A stretch of DNA of 64,000 nt. Origin: Collinsella sp. (GTDB lineage: Bacteria > Actinomycetota > Coriobacteriia > Coriobacteriales > Coriobacteriaceae). The notes beneath the pieces are model-generated. The model saw only the letters and a list, made by a program, of their open reading frames with translations, was not told where the DNA came from and searched no databases. Of this stretch, positions 1 to 8,980 are shown piece after piece. Position 1 is the stretch's first letter, and each line of letters opens with the position of its first letter. A program made the translations under genes and the position numbers. Location of the stretch: assembly GCA_019419585.1 (NCBI GenBank), contig DXZQ01000003.1:38316-102315 (forward strand), written 5' to 3'.

Positions 1-1
1 T

Positions 2-997
2 CGTTATAAGAATGAGCTGAAGGACTGCTTGGTTTATATCGCTGAGGACGAGGCTGCCGCTGCGACGCCTGTGCAGCCCGAGCCTACGCCGGCGCCCTCG
101 CCGACACCTGATTCGAATGACGGCTCGAGTGACGATGTCAACGATGACAGGATGGATGCGCCCTCGACCGATGCTGACGGTAATGGCTCTGCTGGTGGCG
201 CTACCAACGACGGCTCTACTTCGAACGGCTCTGCTGCGGGCGATTCGTCTTCAAGCTCTGCCGGCAATACGGACAGCGACGTTTCTGGTTCGACCGGCGC
301 TGGCACCTCTAATTCATCCACCGGCGCGAGCGATTCGTCCGTTGACACCGGCTCTAACAACGACTCCGGCTCTGACGCAACCCCTGATTCCGATGCTTCC
401 AAGGACGACTTGAATAAGGCGCCGGACGCTCCCGTTGCTTCCCCGGACAAGAAGCCTTCTTTCTCCGTGCAGCTTGGTTCTACGCTGGGCTCTTCGCTGA
501 TGGCTGGCGTCAATAACGGCTCGACCCAGAACAAGGACAACTCTGATCAGGTTTCCACGGAAAAGACCGAGGCCGCAAAGGGCGACCCCAAGGACAAGGC
601 TTCCGAGAAGACCGAATCTGATAAGGGTTCTAGCTCTGAGGAGAAGGACGACAAGTCCACTCAGAAGAAGGACGAGGGTAAGAAGTCTGAATCTGAGGGG
701 AAGGACAAAAACAAGGACAAGACCGAGGACGGAAAGCAGCAGGGCGAGGACAGCAGTAAGGGCAACACCGACAAACAGAACCAGGAGCAAAATGACTCCA
801 AGACGGTGACCACTACAACCACCACTACAACGACTAAGACTTCGGGCGGTAATATGCCCAAGACGGGCGACCTTATCGTTATGGCGAGCCTTGCCAGCGC
901 GAGCTTGGCCACACTGGGCGCTACGTCTATCGTAAGTGGTAAGCATAAGCTCGATCAGCAGAAGAAGGCTTCTGGGGAGGACGGCTCGGAGGAGTAG
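2..997 (+). CDS. Sortase-anchored low-complexity surface protein, 3' part
   Basis: The reading frame is open to the left edge, so this is only the C-terminal part (about 331 residues) of a longer cell-surface protein. From about residue 20 it is a disordered linker: first rich in Ser, Gly, Asp, Asn and Thr, then rich in Lys, Glu and Asp, then a run of threonines (codons near 806-836). It ends with the sorting signal MPKTG (near 856), a hydrophobic stretch of about 20 residues and a charged tail, which is the order expected of a sortase substrate. Met replaces the usual Leu of LPXTG. The functional N-terminal domain lies outside the window, so its role cannot be named. The linker would span the wall and expose that domain. 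No sortase gene is visible here. Confidence 0.8.
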   Translation, partial: RYKNELKDCLVYIAEDEAAAATPVQPEPTPAPSPTPDSNDGSSDDVNDDRMDAPSTDADGNGSAGGATNDGSTSNGSAAGDSSSSSAGNTDSDVSGSTGAGTSNSSTGASDSSVDTGSNNDSGSDATPDSDASKDDLNKAPDAPVASPDKKPSFSVQLGSTLGSSLMAGVNNGSTQNKDNSDQVSTEKTEAAKGDPKDKASEKTESDKGSSSEEKDDKSTQKKDEGKKSESEGKDKNKDKTEDGKQQGEDSSKGNTDKQNQEQNDSKTVTTTTTTTTTKTSGGNMPKTGDLIVMASLASASLATLGATSIVSGKHKLDQQKKASGEDGSEE

Positions 998-1029
998 CCT
1001 CTTGGTTGCTAGATAACTAAAGAGTTGGG

Positions 1030-1065
1030 ACGGGGTCCGGTGCGAATGCGTCGGGCCCCGTTTTG
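1030..1065 (+). terminator. Rho-independent terminator after the surface protein
   Basis: The arms CGGGGTCCG and CGGGCCCCG flank a loop of about 11 bases and are followed by TTTT. It lies 33 bases after the stop codon of the sortase substrate. Confidence 0.7.
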
Positions 1066-1199
1066 TTGTGCAACGATTAGTTGTGCCCCCTCACACCTCT
1101 TGTTGCTACCGTTGCCCGATATGTTTGCGCGGCGTCATCGGTACATGCGATGCGGTCATTACAATTGGCATCGTGCTGCGATTTAGGGGGAACGTTTTG

Positions 1200-2996
1200 G
1201 TGTCTGAACAGGCAAATGTTGATTGTGCTGCTGGCTTTGGCGTGCGCTTGATCGGCTGTGCCGACGATGCGGTTTTGCCCATTGGCATGCACGACTATGC
1301 GGAGGCCCTTGGTTGCTGCATGCTGGTTGACAAGACCATGTTTATTGCTGATGTGTTGGACTGCGACGCGTCCGTTGTGGTGTGCTGTCGACCCGAGGGT
1401 TTTGGCAAGAGCATGAACTTGTCGATGCTCAGGGCTTTTCTGGAGCGTCCGGCGGTCGGTCGCGCCGGTCGGATCTCGTTTGCCGATGCTCAGATTTGGG
1501 ATGCGAACGGCGGGCGCTATCGGGATGAGTATGCTTGCTATCCGGTGATATCGCTGGACTTTTCTGGCGCTGCGAGGTGTGGCCCCGCTGTTGCCGGCGT
1601 CGTGCGCGATGCCCTTTCGGGCGAGTGCGCTCGCTTGTTGGCGCTCTTGGAGGCTCCGGATTTAGCTCGAGATAAGGTGCGTCACATCGAACGTGTCGCG
1701 CGTGGCGTGGCGAGCGCGGACGAGGTTGACTCGGTGCTCGGTGTGCTCATAGAGCTGCTGGAGATTGCCTGCGATGAGCAGGTTGTATTGCTCGTTGATG
1801 GGTACGATGCGGCGTGGTCTCGCCGTGCGAGCGCGAGGGACGCTTCCGACGCCGATCCGGCAGAACTACTTGACCGTGTGCTGTTCGACGCCATTGCCAC
1901 TGCGCGTGATTCGTTGCTGCTGACGTGTCTGATGGGGGAGCGTCCCAGTCCTGCCGAAGTGGCGCTTTCTTCGCGCGGCTGCTCGTATTGTCTGACGACG
2001 CCGCTGTCGGCGTGGTGTGACCGATGTTTCGGTTTTTCGGATGCCGAGGTCGAGGCTCTATTGAATCATGCTGGGCGCGAGGAATACCTGGATGATGCGC
2101 GTGAATGGCTCGAGGGGTATCGGTTTGGCAGGGCCTATTGCTCGAGTCCAGAGCGTGTGATCGGTTTTCTGGGCCGAGGCTGCACGGCTCCTGTGCGTGC
2201 CGATCTGTATGGATATGCCGATTGCCTGAGTAGGGTAGTTGCCGGGTGGAATCTCGACCGCCTTTCGGTCTTGTTTGATTTGCTCGAGGCCCATGGGTGC
2301 GCTGAGGTCCCGCTTTGTTTGGGCACTGCAGAGCCAGATGTCTCGCCTGACGATGGCATGTGGACAGCGCTGTATCTGTCCGGTTTTCTCACGACGGATA
2401 TGACTGAGGAGCCAGAGCATGGCGATCGCCTCCGTGCTTTGCGATTGCCCAATAACGAGCTTCGTCAGGCCTTGCGTCTAGTGATTATTGAGTGGTTTGA
2501 GTGTGCCGCAGAAGACATTCGAGACGTCGATGCGTTTCGCGACGGGCTGTGCCATGGGAACGAGGATACCGTGAGGCGGGCGCTAAGCCGCATCTTGGGA
2601 GATGCGGGAATCGGTGCGACCGACCCAGATACGCCGCTGCCATATCATCTGCTCTTGCAGGGGCTCTGCTTTGGCTTGCCGGGCTATGCCAATCCTGCTT
2701 CGAGGCGAAAGTGTGGCGCGGGTCGCTGGGACATCCAGGTTTTTCCTACGGGCGCTGTGTTCGACGTAGCTGACACGATCGGCATGCTGGACGAGCGCCC
2801 GCTTATAACGATCAATATGATGTATGACCCCGATGTGGATGCGCTGGGGTTGGAATTGCTGGCCGTGCAGTCGCTACTCGACATAGAGCGCGACGGCATC
2901 GACGAAATTCGTGTACCACGCCCCGGCGTTGGCCGCATGCGCTGGGGGTTCGGTTTTGATGGGCAGCATGTGGCTACGGTGTGCCAACGGCTTTAA
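1200..2996 (+). CDS. AAA-ATPase-like / DUF1703-type protein with degenerate C-terminal nuclease fold
   Basis: About 598 residues. I chose the GTG at 1200 because a purine-rich AGGGGGA lies just upstream; the frame opens earlier, at 1068, without such a site. The N-terminus follows the AAA-ATPase-like family pattern (PF09820): a short D-Y-A-E lead, the VDKT motif, then the P-loop variant RPEGFGKS near residues 64-71. The usual C-terminal partner in this family is a PD-(D/E)XK nuclease (PF08011). The matching region keeps GRWDI near 2725-2740, but where an E-x-K strand is expected it reads ITINMM, so nuclease activity looks lost. Members are abundant and of unknown function in gut anaerobes. 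It stands alone, converging on the next gene. The family call is solid; the loss of the active site is inferred by eye. Confidence 0.75.
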   Translation: MSEQANVDCAAGFGVRLIGCADDAVLPIGMHDYAEALGCCMLVDKTMFIADVLDCDASVVVCCRPEGFGKSMNLSMLRAFLERPAVGRAGRISFADAQIWDANGGRYRDEYACYPVISLDFSGAARCGPAVAGVVRDALSGECARLLALLEAPDLARDKVRHIERVARGVASADEVDSVLGVLIELLEIACDEQVVLLVDGYDAAWSRRASARDASDADPAELLDRVLFDAIATARDSLLLTCLMGERPSPAEVALSSRGCSYCLTTPLSAWCDRCFGFSDAEVEALLNHAGREEYLDDAREWLEGYRFGRAYCSSPERVIGFLGRGCTAPVRADLYGYADCLSRVVAGWNLDRLSVLFDLLEAHGCAEVPLCLGTAEPDVSPDDGMWTALYLSGFLTTDMTEEPEHGDRLRALRLPNNELRQALRLVIIEWFECAAEDIRDVDAFRDGLCHGNEDTVRRALSRILGDAGIGATDPDTPLPYHLLLQGLCFGLPGYANPASRRKCGAGRWDIQVFPTGAVFDVADTIGMLDERPLITINMMYDPDVDALGLELLAVQSLLDIERDGIDEIRVPRPGVGRMRWGFGFDGQHVATVCQRL

Positions 2997-3020
2997 GCGC
3001 CGAGGTGTTTCCGGCTTCCG

Positions 3021-4040
3021 TTACTCGGTGTCCTTCATGGGCGGCATGGGCTTCCAGTTGGGATCCTTGATGATCTTGCGGGCGTCCTTCATGCCGCGCC
3101 GCAGCGCCGGAATGCCGGTCTTAAAGCACTTATCGACCGCAGCCAGGCGAATGAATTCCTTGCAGAAGGTCGCGGCATTGCCCAGGCGGAACAGCATGGG
3201 GTGGTAGTCACCGTAGATCTGCATATAGCGAGCGAGGAAGCCTCGGTTGCGCATGATGTAGTAACGGTTGGTGTCGCTCGTAGAGTTGAGCTGGCGCTTG
3301 CCGGCGATATCCCAGTTAGAGACGGCGCGGGCGCGCTTGAGAACCACGTCGGCCACAACGGCGGCGGAGAAGTGTTGGCTGGCTACGTAGCCGTAGCAGG
3401 CATCGTCGCCGTAGATGAAGAATCGCGCATCGGGCAGGCCGATCTTGTCGACCACGCGGCGCGAGAACATGCCGCCCTCAAAGCATAGCTGGTTCATGGC
3501 GCGGTAGCCCTCGGGTCCCAGGTCCCACTTGGCGATGGGGTTAGGGATGCCGAGCGAAAGGATGAGCTGGTACTGCCAAAAGAAAGCGCCGCCATCAAAG
3601 TCCAGGCGCGAACCCTGGATAACATCGTAGCGGTCGGTCCACTTGGCCAAGCGTTCGATGCCTTCGGGGATGACGAGCACGTCGTCGTCCATCACCCAGA
3701 ACCACTGGGCGCCCAGGTCGTAGGCGCATTTGGTGCCGGCGGAGAAGCCACCTGCACCGCCGCCGTTTTCGAGCTGTGGTGCGTAGATGACGCGGTCGGT
3801 GCCGCCCTGCGCGTCGGGCTGCTCGGTGTCGATGCCCCACAGGTTGGCCAGGCGCTCGTTAAATGCGGCGCACATGGCCTCGGTCTCGCGCGAATTTTCG
3901 TTATCGACAATCACGATGCGCCAGGGCGCGGCAGTGAGCTTGGTCATAGAGTCGAACAGGTTGGCCAGGAGTTCCTGGCGCTTATAGGTGACGACAACGA
4001 TGGCGAGCTTGTCGATGGGGGCGGGAAGGGTTGAAGGCAT
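3021..4040 (-). CDS. GT2 glycosyltransferase, galactofuranosyl/rhamnosyl-transferase-like
   Basis: 339 residues from the ATG at 4040, which has AAAGGA about 12 bases upstream; the longer frame to 4175 has no ribosome site. The GT-A fold starts with LAIVVVTYKR near residue 12. The metal-binding motif is WVMDDDVLV near residue 125, and a second acidic motif, FFIYGDDACYGY, lies further on. The segment NRYYIMRNRG resembles galactofuranosyl- and rhamnosyl-transferases of the GlfT type. A UDP-galactopyranose mutase is encoded at 41-42 kb, so galactofuranose transfer to a wall glycan is plausible but not proven. Cytoplasmic or membrane-associated. It diverges from the GT cassette that follows. Confidence 0.8.
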   Translation of the reverse strand: MPSTLPAPIDKLAIVVVTYKRQELLANLFDSMTKLTAAPWRIVIVDNENSRETEAMCAAFNERLANLWGIDTEQPDAQGGTDRVIYAPQLENGGGAGGFSAGTKCAYDLGAQWFWVMDDDVLVIPEGIERLAKWTDRYDVIQGSRLDFDGGAFFWQYQLILSLGIPNPIAKWDLGPEGYRAMNQLCFEGGMFSRRVVDKIGLPDARFFIYGDDACYGYVASQHFSAAVVADVVLKRARAVSNWDIAGKRQLNSTSDTNRYYIMRNRGFLARYMQIYGDYHPMLFRLGNAATFCKEFIRLAAVDKCFKTGIPALRRGMKDARKIIKDPNWKPMPPMKDTE

Positions 4041-4115
4041 GGGGCAATATATCCTTTCACGCGCGGCGGGCGAGCGCTGCACGGAAGCTATCGAATACGT
4101 CCTTGGGACTGTCCT

Positions 4116-4146
4116 ATTGTAAAGGCTCGGCGCACCTTGGCGGCAA
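4116..4146 (-). promoter_or_regulatory. Possible promoter of the GT2 gene at 3021-4040
   Basis: On the minus strand TTGCCG is followed after 19 bases by TACAAT, about 75 bases before the start codon. The -10 is good; the -35 and spacing are only fair. Confidence 0.3.
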
Positions 4147-4296
4147 GCTTTGAATAAAACGCAGGAACCTGCCATGGGCCCGCCGCATGATGTGGGGCTG
4201 CTTTGCCCGCAAGAGGCTCCATAGATTATATTAACGCCCGCTGGCGCGCTGACCCTTTGATACCATGAAACGACAGGTATTTCCTAAGGAGCACAT

Positions 4297-5400
4297 TTGT
4301 CTACTAACGCCTCTGGCAGCCCTGTTCTGTCGCTACTTATTCCCATTTACAATGTTCAGCGCTACCTGCGCGAGTGTCTCGATTCCGCCATGGCGCAGAC
4401 GCTCAAGGATATTGAGATCATCTGCATTAACGACGGGTCGACCGACAACTCGCCGGCGATTATCCGCGAGTATATGGAGCGCGATGGGCGCGTCAAGATG
4501 ATCGACAAGGTCAACAGCGGCTACGGCGACTCAATGAACCACGGTCTGGAGATGGCGCGTGGCAAGTACGTTGGCATCTTGGAGTCCGATGACTTTATGG
4601 CGCCCGACGCACTCGAAAAGCTTGTCTCGGCCGCCGATAGCAATAATGCCGACTTTGCGAAGGCTAACTTTGATTTCTACTGGTCTAAGCCCGAGGAGCG
4701 CCGTTCGCTGCACGAGATGTTTAAGGCCAAGGACTGCGGCAAGCCGGTGCACCCGAGCGATACGACTCAGTTCTTTAAGCAAAAGCCGTCGATTTGGTCG
4801 GCCGTGTATCGTCGCGATTTTCTTGAGCGCAACGGCATTACGTTCCTGCCGACTCCGGGGGCATCCTTTCAGGACACGTCATTCGCCTTTAAGGTGATCG
4901 CGTGCGCCGATAAGGCTGTTTACCTGCATGATGCCGTGTTGTCTTATCGCCAGGACAACGAGAATTCCTCGGTCAATTCTTCGGCTAAGGTCTTTTGCGT
5001 CAATTCCGAGTATGCCGAGATTGAGCGTTGGATTCGAGAGGATTATGCCCGAGACCACGCAAGCGGCGATGTCGCGCGCATGCTCAAGTTCAATCAACTC
5101 ATTAAGTACGATTCGTACATGTGGAACTACGTGCGCCTGGCGCCTAAGTTCTATAAGGAGTTCCTGGTTCAGATGGCCAAGGAGTTCCAAACGGCCTTGG
5201 ACGTCGGGGACTTTTCGCTTGACGACCTCAAGCCGTGGAAGCGCGCAAATCTCGCTGCCATCCTCAAAGATCCTGAGGGCTGGGTTGACGAGCATCCGAG
5301 TTTTGCGACGGATGGTGCCTTGGGGCGTGCTAAGTATTACGCCTCGGTTGGAGGCCCAGGCGTGGTCGCCGCCTTCCTCATCGAATCGCTGAGGGGGTAG
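4297..5400 (+). CDS. GT2 glycosyltransferase, cassette type A, copy 1
   Basis: 367 residues from a TTG with AAGGA 8 bases upstream. The GT-A domain occupies about residues 8-230: SLLIPIYNVQRYL at the start, CINDGSTD for nucleotide binding, SGYGDSMN, and the acidic ESDDF near residue 100. A conserved block, KPSIWSAVYRRDFL, and then FLPTPGASFQDTSF follow, and YRQDNENSSVN lies near 225. It is very close to the genes at 6522 and 32776, down to the nucleotide level with the former. It sits seven bases before a second, different GT2, and this A-B order recurs three times in the window. The product probably adds a sugar to a surface glycan; donor and acceptor cannot be read from sequence. Confidence 0.85.
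   Translation: MSTNASGSPVLSLLIPIYNVQRYLRECLDSAMAQTLKDIEIICINDGSTDNSPAIIREYMERDGRVKMIDKVNSGYGDSMNHGLEMARGKYVGILESDDFMAPDALEKLVSAADSNNADFAKANFDFYWSKPEERRSLHEMFKAKDCGKPVHPSDTTQFFKQKPSIWSAVYRRDFLERNGITFLPTPGASFQDTSFAFKVIACADKAVYLHDAVLSYRQDNENSSVNSSAKVFCVNSEYAEIERWIREDYARDHASGDVARMLKFNQLIKYDSYMWNYVRLAPKFYKEFLVQMAKEFQTALDVGDFSLDDLKPWKRANLAAILKDPEGWVDEHPSFATDGALGRAKYYASVGGPGVVAAFLIESLRG
4350..4600 (+). repeat. Nucleotide repeat shared with 6567-6817
   Basis: The first quarter of the type A GT gene here and of the one at 6522 are near identical at the base level from GCGCTACCTGCGCGAGTGT onward, differing mostly at third codon positions. This marks a fairly recent duplication or ongoing gene conversion. 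Confidence 0.75.
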
Positions 5401-5406
5401 GTCGGC

Positions 5407-6447
5407 ATGGGAGAGGCCTCGTGTCCTAAAGCTACCATTGTCGTCCCCGTTTACAACTCTGCGCGCTCCATTCAGCGATGCCTCGATTCGCTGTTGGCCC
5501 AGTCTGAGCGTTCGATTCAGGTTGTCTGCGTCAACGACGGTTCGACTGATGATTCGTTGAACGTGTTGCGTCGGATCGCGCAGGCCGACGATCGCGTACT
5601 GGTGATTGACCAGGAAAATGCGGGCGTCTCGTGTGCTCGAAATGCCGGTATCGATGCCGCCGAGGGCGAGACCGTCTTTTTTGTGGACGCCGACGATTAC
5701 ATCGATGCTCAGATGGTCGAGCGCGTACTGCATGTCATGGAGTCTGCAGATGCCGAGGCCGCCGTTTTTGGCGGCGTCTGTGAACCTGCCGATGCTGCCC
5801 CCAAACGCGTCCAGCAACTCATGAGCCCCAAAGCTGGTACCTTCGGCGCCCGTGATCCCCAACTGCTGTTCCATGCGAATGCGCAGCCCTATGCCTGCCG
5901 TGCGGCTTTTTCGCGCGAGCTGCTCAATCGCGAAGGCATTCGCTTCGCCCCCGGTTTGGCTTTGGGCGAGGACGTCGTCTTCCAATTTGCGGCTTATGCG
6001 CTTGCCCGCAAGACCGTCGTCATGCCGGACAAGTTCTACCACTACGTGATGGAGAGCGAATCGGCGACGCACGAGTTCAACAGTGCCGAGGCTCGTGCCA
6101 AAAAGCTTGACGCCCACCTGAGGATGCTCGAGGAGGTCTTGGAGAACTGGGCGGCCTACGGTCTTTTGGACCTGTGTCCCGGCGAGCTGATAACTTGGTT
6201 TTTGGACCTCATTGTGTTCGACCTGGCGCGCTTGGATGCCGATGACTTCCATCGCGTGGCGGCTCGCGTCAACATGGACCTCGCGACGTTTTTGGGAACG
6301 GAGTGGGCGGATATGCCTGCTAAGGGTGCCGTTCGCCGTGTTGCCCACAAGCTCGTTGCGGCGACCTCGGGCGTTTCGATGGCAGATGCCACGCTGTTCT
6401 ATCTTTCGACTCGTGGTTTCAAAGCCTGTCTGGAGCGCTTTCTCTAA
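5407..6447 (+). CDS. GT2 glycosyltransferase, cassette type B, copy 1
   Basis: 346 residues. The ATG at 5407 comes six bases after the preceding stop, so the two are surely cotranscribed. The GT-A fold shows ATIVVPVYNSARS, VCVNDGSTDDS, GVSCARNAGIDAA and the metal site FFVDADDYID near residue 98. The C-terminal third is alpha-helical and less conserved. It belongs to the group that includes capsule and teichoic-acid side-chain transferases. It differs from type A by the GVS-ARN-GI motif in place of SGYGDSMN. Exact sugar unknown. Confidence 0.85.
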   Translation: MGEASCPKATIVVPVYNSARSIQRCLDSLLAQSERSIQVVCVNDGSTDDSLNVLRRIAQADDRVLVIDQENAGVSCARNAGIDAAEGETVFFVDADDYIDAQMVERVLHVMESADAEAAVFGGVCEPADAAPKRVQQLMSPKAGTFGARDPQLLFHANAQPYACRAAFSRELLNREGIRFAPGLALGEDVVFQFAAYALARKTVVMPDKFYHYVMESESATHEFNSAEARAKKLDAHLRMLEEVLENWAAYGLLDLCPGELITWFLDLIVFDLARLDADDFHRVAARVNMDLATFLGTEWADMPAKGAVRRVAHKLVAATSGVSMADATLFYLSTRGFKACLERFL

Positions 6448-6521
6448 TTCCAAGCGCTGCCGCCCGCCGCAACTCGGCTGCTAAAATAACCCTGTTACAC
6501 GCTATTCAACAGGAGGTTCTC

Positions 6522-7640
6522 TTGCAGAACTCTGATACCCCTAAAGTTTCGCTGCTTGTCCCCATTTGCAATGTCGAGCGCTACCTGCGCGAGTGTCTCG
6601 ATTCCGCCGTGGCTCAGACGCTCAAGGACATCGAGATCATCTGCATCAACGACGGCTCCACCGATAGTTCGCCGGATATCATCCACGAGTACATGGAGCG
6701 CGACCCCCGTGTAAAGATGATCGACAAGGCCAACAGCGGCTACGGCGACTCGATGAACCGCGGCCTGGAGATGGCGCGCGGCGAGTACGTGGGTATCCTT
6801 GAGTCCGACGACTTTATGTTTGAGGACTCGCTCCAAAAGCTGGTCGCCAAGGCCGATGCTGAACATGCCGATGTGGTAAAGGGCGACTTTTACCTGTATT
6901 GGTCCACGCCCAGCGAACGCCGTGAGCTGTTTGGGATCATCGACGAGCATATGACGGGCGCCGCTTATCGCCCCGTCGATCGCCCGGGCATTTTCTACCG
7001 CAAACCTTCCATTTGGTCGGCTATCTATCGGCGCGAGTTCCTCAACGACAATCAGATTCGGTTCCTTCCCACGCCGGGTGCTTCGTATCAGGATGCGGGT
7101 TTTAACTTTAAGGTCTGGGCATGCGCCGAGCGTGCCGCGTTTATTGCGGACCCCATTTTGTGCTATCGCCAAGACAACGAGAAGAGCTCAGTTAATTCGC
7201 CCAACAAGGTGTTTTGCGTGTGCGACGAATATGCTGAGATGCAACGTTTTTTGGACGAGCGTCCCGAGCTCAAGGCTCAGCTTCAGGGCATTTTAATGCG
7301 CATGAAGGTCGATACGTACCGTTGGAATGATGAGCGCCTGGTCGATGAGTTGCGCGAGCAGTTTTGGGAGAAGGCCTCTCCCGAGCTCAAGTCCGATTGG
7401 GATGCCGGTCGCTTTGACCTGTCGCTGTTCGATCCGCGTGGCGAGACCGACTTGCGCCTGATGGTCAAGTCGCCCCGCGCCTATATCGATTCGCGCTTTG
7501 GCTTTAAAAAGCCGGGCAAGATCAATACGTTTAAGCACTACTTTAAGATTGGCGGGCTGCCGCTGGTCTGGCGCGTGCTGACGTATCAGCGCACCTACGG
7601 TGATAATCCGCACCCCGATGACGTTCCGGTCGCACAGTAG
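6522..7640 (+). CDS. GT2 glycosyltransferase, cassette type A, copy 2
   Basis: 372 residues, starting with TTG preceded by a strong AGGAGG 8 bases upstream. The GT-A domain has the same landmarks as copy 1: SLLVPICNVERYL, CINDGSTDSS, SGYGDSMN, ESDDF, KPSIWSAIYRREFL, FLPTPGASYQD and CYRQDNEKSSVN. The C-terminal region differs from copy 1, consistent with different acceptor specificity. It is followed after 12 bases by a type B gene. A possible -10 (TAAAAT near 6481) in the short gap suggests this pair can be transcribed separately from copy 1. Confidence 0.85.
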   Translation: MQNSDTPKVSLLVPICNVERYLRECLDSAVAQTLKDIEIICINDGSTDSSPDIIHEYMERDPRVKMIDKANSGYGDSMNRGLEMARGEYVGILESDDFMFEDSLQKLVAKADAEHADVVKGDFYLYWSTPSERRELFGIIDEHMTGAAYRPVDRPGIFYRKPSIWSAIYRREFLNDNQIRFLPTPGASYQDAGFNFKVWACAERAAFIADPILCYRQDNEKSSVNSPNKVFCVCDEYAEMQRFLDERPELKAQLQGILMRMKVDTYRWNDERLVDELREQFWEKASPELKSDWDAGRFDLSLFDPRGETDLRLMVKSPRAYIDSRFGFKKPGKINTFKHYFKIGGLPLVWRVLTYQRTYGDNPHPDDVPVAQ

Positions 7641-7652
7641 GAGCACTTGACT

Positions 7653-8720
7653 ATGGCTACCCCCAAGATTTCCGTTGTCGTTCCCATCTATAACGTGGAG
7701 GAGTGCCTGGCCTGGTGCCTGGACTCCCTGCTTGCGCAGGACATGCCCGATTGGGAAGGCGTGCTGGTCAACGACGGCTCGCCGGACGGCTCGCGCGATA
7801 TTGCGGCTACCTATTGCGAAAAGGACGCGCGCTTTACGCTGGTCGATAAGGAGAACGGCGGCCTGTCGAGTGCGCGTAATGCAGGTATCGCCGCGTCCAC
7901 GGCTCCTATCGTCGCGTTTTTGGATTCCGACGATCGCTTTACGCCCGATGCATGCCGCGTGATCGTCGATGCCTTTGAGCGCGAGGGCTGCGACGTTTTG
8001 ACCTTTGGCGCGAATCCGTATCCGCTGGAGGCGGGGTATCCGTGGCTTAATCGGGTTTTGAGTCCGCGGGACGTTTCTTTTCATGGATATAGTTTCGAAT
8101 TATTATTTAAAGAGGATTCGCGTCCCTTTGTGTGGCGGACTGCCTGCAGACGTGATTTTCTGGCGAATAACGCTATTCGGTTTGATGAATCTATCTGCTA
8201 TGGCGAAGATCAAGTTTTCGAAATGGCGATCTATGGTCGTTCGCGAAAAACAACGCTGATTTCGAATAAATTGTATGACTACCGTGTGGCGCGCAAGGGC
8301 TCGCTCATGGACACCATGCGCTACGACGACGAGACGCGTCTGCTGGAGCATGTGAAAATATATTCCGCGGTGTTGGCCGACTGGCATCGAGATGGCCTTG
8401 ACACGCAGCATGTCGATGACCTGGCATACTTCCTGTGTGATTTGGTGCTGTACGATGCAATCAGGTTGCTGGGTACGGGCTGCGGCAAAGTGTTCGACGC
8501 TGTATCTACGGTGCTCGCTGGTTCCGCTATGGGGAGCGATGCCGCGCTTACGCGATGTGCTCCTTCTGTTGCTGCTATGGTGCGCGCAGCGCGTGCTAAC
8601 AAGGCGCCCAGCGTCCGTGCGTGCAGGAGGCTCATGTTTGAGTACGACGTTTTTAGGTCTGGGCTCCTTCGGGCGTGCAAACGCATGGCCGCGAATATCC
8701 TGGGAAAGAGAGATTTGTAG
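7653..8720 (+). CDS. GT2 glycosyltransferase, cassette type B, copy 2
   Basis: 355 residues from the ATG at 7653, chosen because TAGGAG ends nine bases upstream; a TTG two codons earlier is too close to it. Motifs: ISVVVPIYNVEECL, VLVNDGSPDGS, GGLSSARNAGI and FLDSDDRF as the acidic metal site. Between about 8080 and 8290 codon use shifts to A/T-ending codons and base composition drops, then returns to normal, although the reading frame and the family pattern continue. This looks like a gene-conversion patch from an AT-richer homologue. It closes the first GT cluster. Confidence 0.83.
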   Translation: MATPKISVVVPIYNVEECLAWCLDSLLAQDMPDWEGVLVNDGSPDGSRDIAATYCEKDARFTLVDKENGGLSSARNAGIAASTAPIVAFLDSDDRFTPDACRVIVDAFEREGCDVLTFGANPYPLEAGYPWLNRVLSPRDVSFHGYSFELLFKEDSRPFVWRTACRRDFLANNAIRFDESICYGEDQVFEMAIYGRSRKTTLISNKLYDYRVARKGSLMDTMRYDDETRLLEHVKIYSAVLADWHRDGLDTQHVDDLAYFLCDLVLYDAIRLLGTGCGKVFDAVSTVLAGSAMGSDAALTRCAPSVAAMVRAARANKAPSVRACRRLMFEYDVFRSGLLRACKRMAANILGKRDL

Positions 8721-8732
8721 ATCGGAGCGGCC

Positions 8733-8831
8733 ATGTCTGTTGTCTTGCTAGACCATCGTCGTCACTACATTCTGTTCGTTGCTGTGGCCTGCCTGAGCGT
8801 TTTGTTGGGCGGGCCTTCTTATCCCGGGTGA
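8733..8831 (+). CDS. Small hypothetical ORF (32 aa), possible gene remnant
   Basis: ATG-initiated, preceded by GGAGCGG. It encodes a short basic N-terminus (DHRRHY) followed by one hydrophobic segment of about 17 residues, and stops soon afterwards. It looks like the first membrane helix of a larger protein that has been cut off at the edge of the AT-rich island. It could equally be non-coding. The rest of the gap up to 8980 is AT-rich, with a possible promoter (TTGAAT near 8913, TAAAAA near 8935) for the next gene. Confidence 0.25.
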   Translation: MSVVLLDHRRHYILFVAVACLSVLLGGPSYPG

Positions 8832-8980
8832 GAGCGGGGCTCTAGCCATATTTGAATGTGGAGGCGAATGGGGCTAGTCAAATATATATTTCGGTTTCAG
8901 ACTTGAAAACGCTTGAATTCACCAGTTGTTAGTTTAAAAATAACATATAGATTCCGCCGGATTCGTGGAAAGGATGTTCT

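Noticed and set aside
314..946. Minus-strand open frames opposite the surface protein
   Set aside because: Artefact of the low-complexity Ser/Asp/Lys codons; the plus strand ends in a proper sorting signal.
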